The notes: generated by a model not told the origin, from the sequence alone. Shown: positions 44,073 to 56,764, counted from the stretch's first letter. The stretch: DNA of 64,000 bases from Ctena decussata (GCA_963989385.1 OZ022501.1:84366979-84430978); one strand, 5' to 3'. Translations and numbers: made by a program.

Positions 44073-45775
44073 CAAACAGATAATGAAGAGAGTAGGTAAG
44101 ATATGATAACCGTGTCCAGGGGCGTAATAGCTAGGGGAAATTCATTGATACGCAAACTAAGGCCTAAAACAACAAAAAAAAAACGTGTATCCACTAATTC
44201 GACCGACCCTGCTTCAGACCCCTAGACTCTGCTATTTTATCAATAAATGAACAAAATAAAAATTAAGAGAAGCTGACTGTAAGGATCGAGCATTGGATGG
44301 AAACTCAAAATTTTGTATTTTGCTAAAAATGTCATGATTTAAAGCTATCGACGAAAGATGAAGATTAGTGAAAAAATTAGTGAAATATGTCAAGCGGTTC
44401 TCCAGATATCTAAGCAATTACTGTTGCCATGGCAACCATTTTTAGACCGCTCAAATTTTACATATTTTCATGAATTTCAAAGGGAAAACGTGTCTGTTCT
44501 GAAGCAAGTATCAAATAGTTAACTGGTATGGTGTTTAGGACTAAATGTAATTGTCAGTCTCTGCACCTTCAGAGCTCTGGCTACTGCACGTTGTTGAAAC
44601 CATGGCAACTGGAATTACACATAGTCGGAGAAAAAATAAAATTTGTGAAAATAGCTCTTTTTTCAAATCGAGGTTATTGAAAATGGCAGCCTGACCTGAA
44701 TATATCATTAACATGTCTTCAAACAGCAACATAAGTACTGTACTTAGCAAAAGCAATTAGTTGTAGACTTTCAATGACTACAGAATAAATGCACGTGCAA
44801 AGGGTGTCCCAGTCGCATTTACAATTTTACAGAAACAACAGTTTTTTAGATTTCTTTACCCTAATTTCCACACTTTCAGTTTGAATTTGCTTATGAAACA
44901 AATAAAGAGTCGCAGTTTTATCCCATCTTTGCAAATAACAGCATAGAAATGTAGTGTTTGATATTGTTTCTATGGTTACGATGCATAAAAATGTGTTACA
45001 TCAGTTCAAAACGACCCTAAACCCATGCAACTAATATACAACTCTTAATTTGCAGTGGAATCGATATGGTTTTAATGTAGTTCAGTACTTGGTTTCCGTA
45101 TCTTTATTGGTTTTCATTTTTTTTCTAATAAACAGATTTAAAGTTGCTGCTTAGATACCCCACCCACTGTATATACAATAGCAATATCACCGTTTTGTGA
45201 AGAGAAAGTGTGTACAAATGTGAAAAAAAACGTAATATAGAACTACACGATTAAGAACATTTTTTTTCTTACCAGTGAATTGTCGCTGATGTATACATGG
45301 TGTTGAGCGCAAATCGTAGTTTATATCTCGACGGTGAAGCCGGAGTGAGTTAAGAAAAGCTAAATGTAAGAAACAAGCCGAAAAATCACACGCTCAACCA
45401 ATAATAATTTCATAACAAAATGGACATTTCAACTATTTTTATGGCACCACAATTAACATTTAAATGGCAGACTGGAAAACAAAGAGAGTTAATGACAGGT
45501 TTGTAGTTTTATTGCCCTTTCAACAGTACTTAGGTCGTGCAACAAGGCATGGGTGATTTTTAAAGACTGTGTGCAATGGCACCCCGTGATTGAAAACAAG
45601 AAAAGAATCGAACAAGGACTGCTAGCTTAGCACGCAGGCGCTTCCCTCGCTAAGCTACAGAAAAGTGGATGAAATTAGATGGGGTGAATAAATCACTCTC
45701 ACTCATGAGTACTCGTATACTTAAGATGGCATCAGGATCAGGATTAACTAGATTACACTACTTTCTTGGCTATTC
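43328..45775. other. 2.4-kb gene-free stretch with (GT)n
   Basis: GT dinucleotide run at about 44023-44071. AGCTGACTGTAAGGATCGAGCATTGG near 44272 is the inverse of a phrase near 47130 (CCAATGCTCGATGTTTACAGTCAGC), so a further dispersed repeat touches both sites. No gene recognised. Confidence 0.45.
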
Positions 45776-45915
45776 TAGAAGCCCACGGTAGCACAGTACG
45801 TTAAAGCCTGGCCTGCTGATCAAGTGGTTCAGAGTTCGAGATCTGCTTGATGCATTAATCTTTCCAACCGCAAATTCGGCTCCACTGCACAGCTTTTCAT
45901 ACTCATCCCTACCCC

Positions 45916-45946
<31 letters not shown>

Positions 45947-46025
45947 ACACTTCTCACAATCCCCCAATCGTCCTGATATGAGTGAAATACTGTTTAAAAG
46001 GACATAAAATCCAAAGTCATTCATC
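45776..46025 (+). mobile_element. tRNA-like SINE, family 2, copy 2
   Basis: The head GAAGCCCACGGTAGCACAGT is followed by AGAGTTCGAGATCTGC (B-box-like GTTCGAGATC). The body has CCAACCGCAAATTCGGCTCC and the family word CCCAATCGTCCTGATATGAG. A C run and CA run (45908-45952) have expanded inside it. Confidence 0.65.
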
Positions 46026-47680
46026 CATCCATTTTTAGCTGTTCTATGTAGTATGACGATCATAGGTAACAGAATATTGCTTAAAATTTCAGTATCCCTC
46101 GGTGAATAGACGCTGTAGGCCTTAGTCTACACCACTTTCTGTCCTGAAAAATGCCTCTTCTTGCGTATTACCTGCTTCACAGAAGCAATTCATTAAAAAA
46201 CATTAGTAAATTTATTTAATTCAACATAAAATAAAGATAAGGCAAAAATATTGCTGCAAATAAAACGATTTTACTCCGTTCTTCCATTCCGTGATTTCTG
46301 CAGACGTTTTGCTCGGGACAACTCTTGTCATCAAATGTACCGAATACAACTGCAACTGCAGTCTTGGTAAATGGACCTCAAACTATGGTTTGAGGGCTGG
46401 ATTTGGATTTTGATTGTTTCAGTTCCTGGTCTTTGCATACTTTTTACTTTCATAGATAAAAAAAGGTCATGATGAGCATTGTTGACAGTAATCTTATTCT
46501 TTCAAAGATACTATCTTTTATTACATGTATTAAAGATCATGGATACTACCTGTAGTGTTCGCAGATTTGAAATCGTCAAGGGAGGTAGATCATGCCAGTT
46601 TGACTTATCTCCCTTCCTACTATTTTACAGTATTGACACATTTCAAAGATGGATAACTTTTAAAGTTTTGCGAGTTTACACCTAATTTTTTTATTTCTTT
46701 AACTTCAAACCTTACTCTATCATGCATATATTGCCTTATTGTCAAACGTGACTGCCATTTTTAATTATCAGGCGAATAAAACACCAATGTTTTACTCAAA
46801 TTGGGTCGATTTTTTTCCAGTAAAAGCTCTCCCGTTGATAATAAAGGACAGAAAACATTCATATCATGTTATCTTATTACATACGTATGTATTTTCAAAC
46901 TATAATAACAAATAGGAATGGGATAATATTTGTTGTTTGATTTTTGTCGAGGAAATATTACATACATGTCTCAATATTGATATTTTCAAAATGGATTCCT
47001 GGTTGCCATGGAAACGGCCGAACGTTGACCTCTAAAAACTTGTGAAATACAAACAAGCATGGTATATATCAATTTCCCAAAATTTGAGCCAAATCCGTAC
47101 TTTTCGACTTTCCACGTTATTATGGGCCAATGCTCGATGTTTACAGTCAGCCTCTCTTAAAACGCCGACCCTACCGTTTTCAATTACCGATCCTACCCAG
47201 TTTCGTCTTTGCATTTTACCATAGCAATTTCGTTTTTTTTACTACCTTTTTATAATTTTTGGCATTTAGTACCTTCCAAAATACAGATTTGACTTTTTTG
47301 AGTATCTAAGATGAATTATCATATACAGTGCAAGTCTTAACAATACAATTTAGTCAACAAAATACATGTACAAAAAACAAAAACATAAAAAATACCGGCC
47401 CGACCCTATTTTTTTCGGGAGAAAAAAACAAAACAATAATTTTTTTTTTATCTACCTACCGACCAGATTTTAGGCCTCATGCTTATTCTCGAGGAAAGGA
47501 AGTGTAGACGTTTTACATTGCAATGCTTTTATGCATTTGGCTATGGCATCTGGTCGCAAATACGCAAGTGCATATTTAATTTTGTCAATTTGACAAAATG
47601 TGAATTCGCACCTGCCTACTAGTCTAAACATGCAGCTGGATAAAGACGGTGTTCGCGAAGAACTGTTTTTTTTTCTATAT
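46026..47680. other. Gene-free stretch with a fragment of repeat D
   Basis: 46382-46449 repeats the first 66 bp of 22144-22212. A T/A-rich patch with GACCCTA words lies near 47150-47470. No gene recognised. Confidence 0.45.
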
Positions 47681-47916
47681 GAGCCGCGACACGAGAAAAC
47701 CAACAATGTGGTTGTGCGCCCAGCGCAGACTCAGATCAGCCTGGGTGTCCGCCCAGTCCGATCAGACTCTTTGCTTAGGGCTTGAAGAGTAGCTAAGGGT
47801 CTGAGCTACCTCCAAGCGGACAGCGAAGACTCTGATCAGACTGGGCGGATGCCCAGGCTGATCTGAGGCTGCGCTGGCCGCACGACCACATTGTTGGTTT
47901 TGTCGTGTCGCGGCTT
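47681..47916. mobile_element. GAGCCGCG foldback element, copy m
   Basis: Full-length, with ATAT at 47677-47680 and 47917-47920. The last base is mutated (CGCGGCTT). Confidence 0.9.
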
Positions 47917-47920
47917 ATAT

Positions 47921-48372
47921 TAGAAATGCGATGCTAGTATTATTATACATCCGCTGTGCGCAGCAGACATAATACTATGCTGGGCATCCGCCCAGTATGA
48001 TCAGACTCTTTGCTAAGCGCTTAAAGGGTAGCTAAAGGTCTAAGCTACATCCGTGCGGACAGCAAAGACTTTGATCGGACTTGGCGGATGCCTAAGCTGA
48101 TCTGAGTCTTTCTTCGACGCACATGCCACTATGTTGGTTTTGTCGTGTCGTGGCTCAGTTATAATTCTTAAATCAGAAATGCGCTGTCCGTCTTAACATA
48201 CAGCCGTTGTACGCAATAGGCATAGTTGACGTGATCAGAATGCAATGTTAGTTCTACCATACACGCAAAGGACTGGCTTTTGAAACGCGCTGTTAGTCTT
48301 ACCATACAGCTTTTGTACGCAAGGGCTAGGTTTTTCTTGGATACGAAATGCGCTGCTTATCATTCAGCAGAT
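47921..48372 (+). repeat. Diverged short tandem repeat (GAAATGCGCTG...GTACGCAA)
   Basis: GAAATGCGCTGTNNGTCTTACCATACAGCCGTTGTACGCAA-like units start near 47923, 48176, 48272 and 48346, with a further fragment near 48974. The array is interrupted by foldback copy n and by hairpin elements at 48.39-48.90 kb. Confidence 0.6.
47980..48156. mobile_element. GAGCCGCG foldback element, copy n (left end missing)
   Basis: Begins TGCTGGGCATCCGCCCAG inside the first side hairpin and runs to TCGTGTCGTGGCTC. It follows copy m by about 60 bp and sits inside a short tandem array. Confidence 0.82.
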
Positions 48373-48393
48373 GGATGCGACGGTTATTTTTTC

Positions 48394-48484
48394 AAATACG
48401 TCTAAATATTTGTTGGAAAAATGTGAGACGCTTTTGCAATGCAAAAGCGTCTCACATTTGTTCAACAAAAAATATTAGTGTATT
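48394..48484. mobile_element. ~91-bp foldback hairpin
   Basis: The core AATGTGAGACGCTTTTGCA pairs perfectly with TGCAAAAGCGTCTCACATT. The outer part AAATACGTCTAAATATTTGTTG pairs imperfectly with CAACAAAAAATATTAGTGTATTT. Confidence 0.85.
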
Positions 48485-48510
48485 TGGCTATATAGAGGAT
48501 CTTACATGAG

Positions 48511-48900
48511 TGCTCATGTATTATTGAATTTATTAAACGAGTTGGGGAAAAAGATAAGATGCGAGGCTCTGCCGAGCATCTTATCGTTTTCACCAACGAG
48601 TTTAATAAATTCAATAATACATGAGCACGAATGCTAGATTCTATTTATCATATGACACAAAAATCGCATTTTATACGGAAATTTAGCACTAAAACGTCAC
48701 GATTTCGCCATTAGAAAATCCGACGTTTTATGGACGTCAACGCATAACGTTACGGCGTAATTTGCATATTTAATCCACTAGTGGATTATTGTTTTTAATG
48801 CATGGCTTTATTACACTCTCAGATGCGACGTCATATGATAAAAAGTCATAAAACACTTAACGAGTTGACCTCTTATCGAGCTCGTTAAGCTAACGATGCT
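48511..48900. mobile_element. Hairpin element S
   Basis: The hairpin TGCTCATGTATTATTGAATT...AACGAGTTGG pairs with CCAACGAGTT...AATAATACATGAGCA (48511-48627). It is followed by about 270 bp with ACGTCA-type words, bounded by TTATCATATGAC (48646) and GTCATATGATAA (48830). Same layout as element R: hairpin plus ACGTCA-rich flank. Confidence 0.7.
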
Positions 48901-49134
48901 TTGATAAACTAGGCTCAGAAAGCGCTTTTATTCTTATAATACATCATTGTAGGCACTTGGTTTTTTCACTGATCCGAAATGCACTAGTTGTAATTTCATA
49001 CAACAGTACATTCTGGATTGGGGTTTCTGAAACTATCGGTCTGTTGATCGCCCAAATAGCTGAAAACATGGCCTTTAACAAGGCGTGCACATGAAAGAAG
49101 ATGTTTTTTTTTCTCTTTTATTACAGGTGTTCTC

Positions 49135-49292
49135 TGGGAAAAGCGCTGGTCTGTTGAGTTAGCGGTCCCGGCAGCGAATTTCGCTGCAGGCTGAAATTTT
49201 TGCAACCGTGAATGGGGTTGTATTTCATACAGCCTTCTTTATCAATTTCATACAGCCTTCTTTATCACCCTCCAATCGTCCTGATAACACTT
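49135..49292 (+). mobile_element. tRNA-like SINE, family 2, copy 3
   Basis: Head AAGCGCTGGTCTGTTGAGTT and GCGGTCCCGGCAGCG. The body ends CACCCTCCAATCGTCCTGAT. A 24-bp phrase (TTTCATACAGCCTTCTTTAT) is tandemly doubled at 49231-49267. Confidence 0.6.
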
Positions 49293-49606
49293 AAGATAGA
49301 ATAGGAAAAAAACAAACTTTTCAGTTTTCTAGCCAAACAATATATCATCCAAAACTTCAGTCTTTTGTGAGTCACTAAATGACTTTATTTTGAACAAAAA
49401 TTCCAATTTCAATGACGTCGTGAAAATATGGTGGTTTGACGTTCTTTGTGCAGAATATATAGCTCTCAGATATCCGCATTAATCGACATTGCTTGCAGTC
49501 CTTTGCGGTACTGAAATAAATTCCATACCAAAGTACGTGTCATCAAGAGGTCCACAAAGCTGTGCTGTGCCCGATCTTTACGCGTTACGAGTGTATTTAT
49601 GCAAAC

Positions 49607-50463
49607 ATTAATTTTCATTAGCCGTTGAAATTAGCTTTTTCACTTAAAAAGTGAAATAGAGTAAAAGATGTCTCCGAAAAATATATCTCAATTTTTGATA
49701 TGTTTCTATGAAATGTGAAGTTAGAATATTGATGAAATAATATATTAAGATTTTACCGTGTAAATATTTCTCAAAAGAAATCTTTAAGACTATACCCCCA
49801 TGTTCAGGTAGCCTAGATTAGTTTATGCGTCAGACTAAAATGGGCGCTAAGAGCGGTTTCCGACATATTTTTTAATTCCGATTAAACAATGTGGAATAAC
49901 ATTATTTTAGACTAGAGAATTTATGAAAATGAAAGCTGAAACAATCTCATTCCGTTTTCTAGATAGAAAAGTTCAAACAGCTCAGGGATTCATTTTTCCC
50001 GATTTTACCTTTCGGAAGTAAGAGGCTCGTGAGAGTTCAATAAAAGAGACGTCACGTTAGGCAAAGTAAATGTCATGGCAAATATGAACCCCTGGCATGT
50101 TGAAACCTTCCTCCCTTGAAAACAGAATAAGATATCAATTCAGTTTTTTGGGGGGGGGTTTTCGTGCAGATATACTGTCTGGAAGAATTCATAATGTTAA
50201 ACTAGAAAATAGAAAATAACGGAAAAAAGAATCCTGGGAATAATCTCCATTGACGTTGAAAGAAACAATAACACCGGGTAAGGGGGTATAGTGAAACAAA
50301 TCTGCTTTGTGAAAAATTTACACAGTGAAATCTTAAAATTATTTCCAAAGGTATTTTATCAAAATATATCAAAATTTAGATTATAATTTTCGGAGACGAT
50401 TTTTCTTGATATAAGCTTTCATTTGAATTAAAGTAATATTCAGTAGCTAATGAAAGTTCAGAT
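49607..50463. mobile_element. 857-bp foldback element with ~190-bp arms
   Basis: The left arm (49607-49800) is mirrored at 50285-50463. TTTTCATTAGC pairs with GCTAATGAAAG, GTCTCCGAAAA with TTTTCGGAGAC, TTTACCGTGTAAATATTTCTC with the inverse of GAAAAATTTACACAGTGAAA, and ACTATACCCCC with GGGGGTATAGT. The interior (~480 bp) includes GACGTCACG and a G run. Confidence 0.75.
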
Positions 50464-50671
50464 TTGCCTAAATTAACACAAAATGCCGACATATTTGAAA
50501 GTAATTACACATCTTTAAAGGCCTCTTGCCGGTTCGCACTTTGGTATGAAATTTATTGCAATGCCTTCACGGAGAGAAAAACAAATGCGAAAATTATATA
50601 TAATTTATTTTGCATAAAAACGTCAACCCCTCACATTTTCATAGAAAAAGAAGTATTTGTATCACTCTTAA

Positions 50672-50873
50672 CCCTTAATGCGCCAAAAAGTAGACGACAA
50701 AATTTACGTCTGCAGAATTTCAAAAAATGTCTCGTCCAAGCGATATCATATTGAGAATTCGAACACTAGAGGGCAAAAAGTGTAGATTCAGATGAGGTGG
50801 CTCATGAGCCACCTCATCTGGATCTACACGGTTTGCCAATTCAAAAAAAAAATTTTTTTTGGCGCTTTAAGGG
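50672..50873. mobile_element. piggyBac-like MITE (CCCTTAA...GGG), intact copy
   Basis: Termini CCCTTAATGCGCCAAAAAG and TTTTTTGGCGCTTTAAGGG. TTAA at 50668-50671 on the left; TTTAAA on the right (one extra T). The internal perfect palindrome CAGATGAGGTGGCTCATGAG continues to CCACCTCATCTG. CCC/GGG ends with TTAA fit piggyBac. Confidence 0.75.
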
Positions 50874-52470
50874 TTTAAAGAAAATCGGTTCGTGATTTAG
50901 AAAAGGCCGAACGTCTTGATCATTATTCTTTTTACACAAAAACAACAGTTTGGTTTTGTCCTATTCCACCTAAATACCGTTGAAAAGGACGTAAACTCGC
51001 AAAAATGTTGACGTACTTTCGTACAGGTCAGGTTGATGTCGAAATGATTGACTATCTACTAATACGCACTTATCGTTTGTTTCACTGGAACTGCATTTTA
51101 TGGCCATTATGTTTCGCACAATATGATACGAGAAATTAATTTGAGAGCTTTTAGATGATAGTATCTAAGTTAAACAGTGTTTCACACTGGTGACGCCATT
51201 AGCATTACAGCAACGTATTTTATATACTGATGCTTAACAATGCCATTTCAGCTACAGGGTACAAGTTAATGGGTTCAGGTTCATGAGATAAATCACATCG
51301 TGAGAAAAGCAAACCTGTTGCACTTGGGGAACGTCGTTACGAGAATTGCAACAGAACAGAGCAAAACTGTAACATGGTTTATATAAACTGCGCATGCTGA
51401 GACTATCCTGAGAACAAGTGATGTCTTGTCAGAACATGCAAGATGTGCATTTGTTGTATCTACAATATCAGCTTTATTCTTTTACGAGCTTTGTATATCC
51501 TGGCTAGAATGCTCATATATGCAGGAATGATCATGCTCATTTATGCTTTGAGCATGCACACGTCGCATATGGATTATAAATGGCTTTTTCACGACACGAC
51601 GCAAATTGAATGTTATCTTACAGTCACAGCGCTACACTTTCTCTGCAGGCATTGTTTGTGTCATTAATTTATAAACTTCGGTGATGCTTGTTAAGATTCT
51701 TGAAAAAATCCCAACGGCTTAGAAAGGCATGCGATTGTTCTTTTGCGATAAGTCATTCAGTGCCAGACATAAAACTGTTGTTTTGCTAATGTTTTCAATT
51801 CTGCTTTGGGCAATTTTAGAGTTTTGGAACTGCGTCATCTAAAAAGGATCCCTTATGCACAGGCAGACTAGTTAGTAAGAGCACTAGTGAAAGTGCGAGG
51901 GTCATCCAAGAAAGAGTGGGACTCGTTTGATATTTTACGAACCCTTACCCGCGACTTAAAAATTTTACCTTCATTTGCAAGACCAATATCTCACCTCCCT
52001 CGAGTTTATGTTTCATCAAAGTTTGCCAACAACTTATTCGGCTATGGTTCGAAATGTAAGGCACCAGATAAGTCATTGGCCGGGATTAGTTTCATAATTC
52101 AACCATACAGCCAGGAAATAAGTTCTGGCATTTATCCGAATAGTGTTTGAGTATACCCGTTTATGTGTTTCTGTTGTTTAACAAAGGAGAACAACATTTT
52201 TGACTTCCTTTTATGCTTCCCCGATGGCGTGTCCATTCCAAACTTAGGTTTACTTTTTTTTCAAATAGGAGCAGGATTTTCCTTTAATAGTTAAGCACCT
52301 TTGAGATTTAAAGCTAAAATGAAAAGGGCAGAATGACCTCGTCTGACATTGTGTCCATTCACCTTAATTTTTGGATGAAAGCGGGTTTTATAGATGATCA
52401 GCAAACGTTCTGATTGCAACGTACGAAACAACACGCTGGTTTTAGTCTTGGAATTATGCATTAACTTTTA
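50874..52470. other. 1.6-kb gene-free stretch
   Basis: It contains the second copy of the 51-bp segment shared with 653-703 (51321-51371). An open frame at 51887-52150 is unrecognised and unsupported. Confidence 0.4.
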
Positions 52471-52989
52471 CAGTGGCGTAGGAAATGGGGGGTCTAGCCC
52501 CTCCCCCCATAATTTTGTAGGGGGGGGGGGGGCAAAGACTGTTTTGGCCCCTCACCCCAAATATTTGAACACTTTTCCACTTTCTTCTTCTCAAAAAATG
52601 TCCTTTATAAACTCTTCTTGTCTTTTACTTTTTACATGGGTCATTTTTATAATTATCACTTGTAAGATAATACACATGGTACAGAAACAAAATAGAATTT
52701 TATATAGAGGTTGAAAGTACATAATTTGAAGTGAAGTTGTCTATAGGAATTTTGATTTGTCATTTGTTGTACTCATTTTTCAGAACAAAAAAGGCAAATT
52801 GCAGCCAGAATAGGCACAGAATGCAGGAAATGATGTCTAAGATTTCAAAATTATCCGGGGGAGCATGCCCCCGGACACCCCTATCATACTCCCGAGCTTC
52901 CCTCGGTCGGGTCACGCGCAAGCGCTTGAAAAATAAATTCCCCAAAGTATTGCCCCCCTCCCCCTAATATTTCAAACCTTCCTACGCTT
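52471..52989. repeat. G/C-run bearing dispersed element (GTGGCGTAGGAA...TTCCTACGC)
   Basis: AGTGGCGTAGGAAATGGGGG at the left is answered by TTTCAAACCTTCCTACGC at the right. G- and C-runs lie near both ends (52486-52545 and 52955-52968). The interior has GGGGGAGCATGCCCCCGG, a perfect stem. Repeats of this look are common in marine invertebrate genomes, as I recall. Confidence 0.6.
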
Positions 52990-53770
52990 ATGTTTCATGC
53001 GAGTCGAATCTCAAAGTATGAAATTCGTTCGGTTATAACACGGAGGTTTTTCCTTTCCAAAACAATTTAAAAAAATCTAGACCCGTCTTACAAGACGGAT
53101 TATTTTGGAAGAGAAACACTATCTAACAGCCAAATTACACAAGGCTGGTTTTACAAATCTGAATGGTATTTAGCGAGACAAAACCCGTTTTATAGTCAAA
53201 GAAAAACGGTATCTATGCGACATACTCAACAACCATAAAGCTGTCACACCAAACGAATCATTGTTGAATACATTATTTTCATTTTGGTACTAGGATACAT
53301 ATAACGTTGAGCGACGACAGAATATGTCATTTTCCACTTTATCTAAAGGGAAATACCAGTCTGTATAGTGTAACAGCTGCTGTAATGAGTTCTACTTTGA
53401 GTTTCAATAACCAATTGTTCTAGTGTAAAAATGTAATTCTCCCCGAAGTTTCGTTTTACTGACGAAGGCTTAAGGCCGAAATATTTAACAGAGGAATTCG
53501 ACATTACCTCCGTACTTTCCCTAATGGAAACCATTTAGAATAAATAACACCTACAAAGGTTTACACAATTGTTCAAATCCAAATTTAGTCAAACAAGGAA
53601 GGGCGAATTCGTTTGCACTGCAGGCTGCCATGTGGCGCCACGATCAGGCATTAACCACGTTCTGTTAAGGTGATTTAGTACACTTAATAGAGGGGAACCA
53701 GCCTCCCGATATTCATTTTGCCTCCTTTCTCGATAGGGATCAACTCGTTTTGGATGGATTTTGTTGCCCA
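52990..53770. other. Gene-free stretch with a diverged repeat
   Basis: 53030-53110 is a diverged relative of 8885-8945. No gene recognised. Confidence 0.4.
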
Positions 53771-53991
53771 GGGGCCGTATTTATAAAACCACTTAAGTCG
53801 CTGCTATGCTGTTGCTAAGGCTACATTTCTATGAAGGAGATTCCCTACAACTACGAAATTTGCTCTGAAGGAACAGTCTTTAAGACTGTTCCTCCAGAGC
53901 AAATTACGTAGTTGTAGGGAATCTCCTTCATAGAAATTCAGCCCTAGCAACAGCATAGCAACCACTTAAGTCGTTTTATAAATACGGCCCC
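53771..53991. mobile_element. 221-bp foldback P, intact empty-site copy
   Basis: Nearly a perfect palindrome: GGGGCCGTATTTATAAAACC pairs with the end TTTTATAAATACGGCCCC, and GAAGGAGATTCCCTACAACT with AGTTGTAGGGAATCTCCTTC. The centre is GGAACAGTCTTTAAGACTGTTCC. It shows the uninterrupted form of the copy at 57967-58381. Confidence 0.92.
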
Positions 53992-56764
53992 AGGAGATCA
54001 GTTTCATGTAGGACGTCGCAACAATCGTCTCCCTCCCTTTTGAAACATGGCAAGAAATGCATGATGACCTTCACATACACTTTAAATATTTTTGCAGTAT
54101 CTCATAAACATGGGTTAGTTTTAACAGTATAAGATCACAACAGTCTCCACATTTTGTCCGGGGCATGTACTCTTTGTGTTTATAGTAACATCACTAAATG
54201 AACTTATCAAACTTGCCAGGTGAGAGAGTCCTAGAATGCTTACAGTAACATTTTGGCGTATAGGCAAACCGCTGTTGTTTCGAAAGAAGCCGACTTTTGT
54301 AACTAACTTCCCTGGATAATTGTGTCTACCCTTAAATAAAAGTATTAACTCTTAATTGCTTTGTATTGAGAGAGCTGGTTCCATCAAGAAGGGTCTAAAA
54401 TGGCAGAGTTGCTTCCACTAAAATGTATCCATTCATTTTAGTTTTAACATGTGCTTAGCCTGATCAGCGATGGCGTTAGCTGACAGCATAATGGATCCTG
54501 AGGAATCTATGCAGCAACGAGAAGATAACGACCAGACGGTGTGGCAGCGTTGCGTAATCTTGGTCTTCCGAAGGGTCACAAACCCAAACAAGGAATGTCC
54601 CAGCCTCATCTTTTCTCGTACAACCGAGAGAACGAGTTTAACACTTGCGCTATGCTCAACGCAAACGATCTTTATCCCATGATATTTCAGTCCCTTGATT
54701 AGAATTGTAAAATTCAATTATCATTTTCTGACAGGATTAAACTTCATCAAGATTAATCTTGTCAGCCTGTTTGCAAACAATGTTTTGGGATCCTGGGGCA
54801 TTTACGAAGGGCATTTCAGAAATAATGTAAATAACGTAAATACGTTCAGAAGTAATGTAAATAAGCTCAGGTTACCCTATCGGTTGATATTTAGCAGTGG
54901 TCCTATACATGTATATCATTGGAAAGATAAATTCAAGTGCTTTAGAATGGCATGTAAAAAAAGAACTTCTATTTGCCATTCTTGCATGACAACATATGGT
55001 AATATGTCACAAAGGTGTGGATACTTGAAACTGTACATTTTCATTAAAAGGCTCTTGCGTTCTTTCCCCATTTGCTCAACGAGACAATGATAAATTTTAT
55101 GAAGAAACACGTAATACTGTCTTTCAAATGTAAGAAATGAAAGTTATTCAGAAATCATTTCAAAATTATACACAAGTAACATAATAAACGAGTATTTTCC
55201 TCTGCTTTGATCTGCTATGCGGTTATAAATGCAAAGTTATCATAAATGCATCATATCAATAAACTGTGGTTATTTACTTATTCACATCAAATTTCAACAA
55301 ACGACAGACATTTTATTACTGAAATGATTAGGGCACTATGTTTTCTTACGACTGACATATGACTCATGAAACTGGGTGATACAAGTGCAAACGCCACGCC
55401 GGAAGTTGCAAAGTACATGTAGCAGCAATTCATGTAAAATAAAAAACAATAATATCAAAGCATCTTCTTATAATAAGACACCGCCTTAATATATCTTACG
55501 TCGTCTTATGTCAAAAGTTAAAGGGATATATTGGAAACAGAATTTATACATAAAGACTTGAAAGAGTGTTATTTTATATGAAATACTGACATTGAATATG
55601 TGGATGTATCTTATCGTAAAAATTCAGGTAGGCCACTGACAAAAGAGCATAAGGTGCCTTAAAATATTATTTATTACAAAAAAACAAGCATGAATTTTTT
55701 AATTTTAATCAGTTTTTGTTATATAGCTGCCATCAAACATTCACTCTCACTTTAATTAAACCGAAGTTTAAAGCTTACTTTACATTTCAGTTAAGCACAG
55801 GAAGTGACACCATGAGAAATGCACATTGTTCCATGATCAGCATACTTGCAAAGAAAATCTTATGTTTTAGTAAAGCAGATATAATTATCATACTGGAACT
55901 ATTTTTTGATTAGTATAAAATATATTATAGGTATCAATTCAGAGTGGATTGTATCCAGAGTTAGACAAATATGAGTTTGTTTTCACATAAATATTTCACC
56001 AATTTGTACTCAGTGCTCCAACCCTAACAACAATCGTCAAGGTTTATTATAAAGAAAAACCCAGTTTTTTTAAGTTAAGGTCATTGGGCAATATGTAAAC
56101 CTAAGAGTTAAGACATAAATTTAAAAAATCGGTCAACATTCCTATGAATTGCACACGCATTTTACAACATTTCTGAAATCCCCCCTCTTATACTGAACAC
56201 TAACACAAATCAGTAGATGTACTGCCAGGTAAAAGCCTTTGCTACTGACAATGCTGCCGGATACCCTTCTGCGTAAGAAGTAATAGCTCTCTAAATATCA
56301 AAAACAACCCTTAACTGATTCATATTTACTGTACAAAATAAATTAAGGATAAGAAATCTCGAATGTGGTTTATAATGTTTAATCATTAATATAACCTATT
56401 TCATATAACAGGCCCTTCTATTATTTTTTGTTAGCTATTAAATGAAAGACAATGCGATGTGTCTAATAATAGTGAATACGTTTTACAATTTTGCATTTTG
56501 AGTATAGTTAGAAAATGAACATAAACTAAAGAAAAAATACTAACTAGAGAGTTTTTCTTTCATTATTTAAACAAACCTGCCATATATTCAATGTGAATAT
56601 GGAAAATTCCAGGTTGGACATATGTCTGTGCATTTAAATCAAGGGAAATTAATAGCTAATGCCTGTCCTGTGTAGTCATCTAATTTATTACTTTTTAATA
56701 AATCAGACCATAACTCTACTCTACGCATGCGCTGAAGAAAGTTTCTTTTTATGCTTATGTTAAA
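53992..56764. other. 2.8-kb gene-free stretch, nothing firm
   Basis: Opposed open frames at 54433-54717 (minus) and 54470-54682 (plus) cover the same DNA, and neither has a recognisable domain. AATGTAAATAACGTAAAT repeats lie near 54823-54865. Confidence 0.35.

Noticed and set aside
54433..54717. Opposed open frames at 54433-54717 (minus) and 54470-54682 (plus) as a gene
   Set aside because: Neither has a recognisable domain, splice signals or a repeat-independent partner. Two overlapping frames on opposite strands most often arise by chance base composition.
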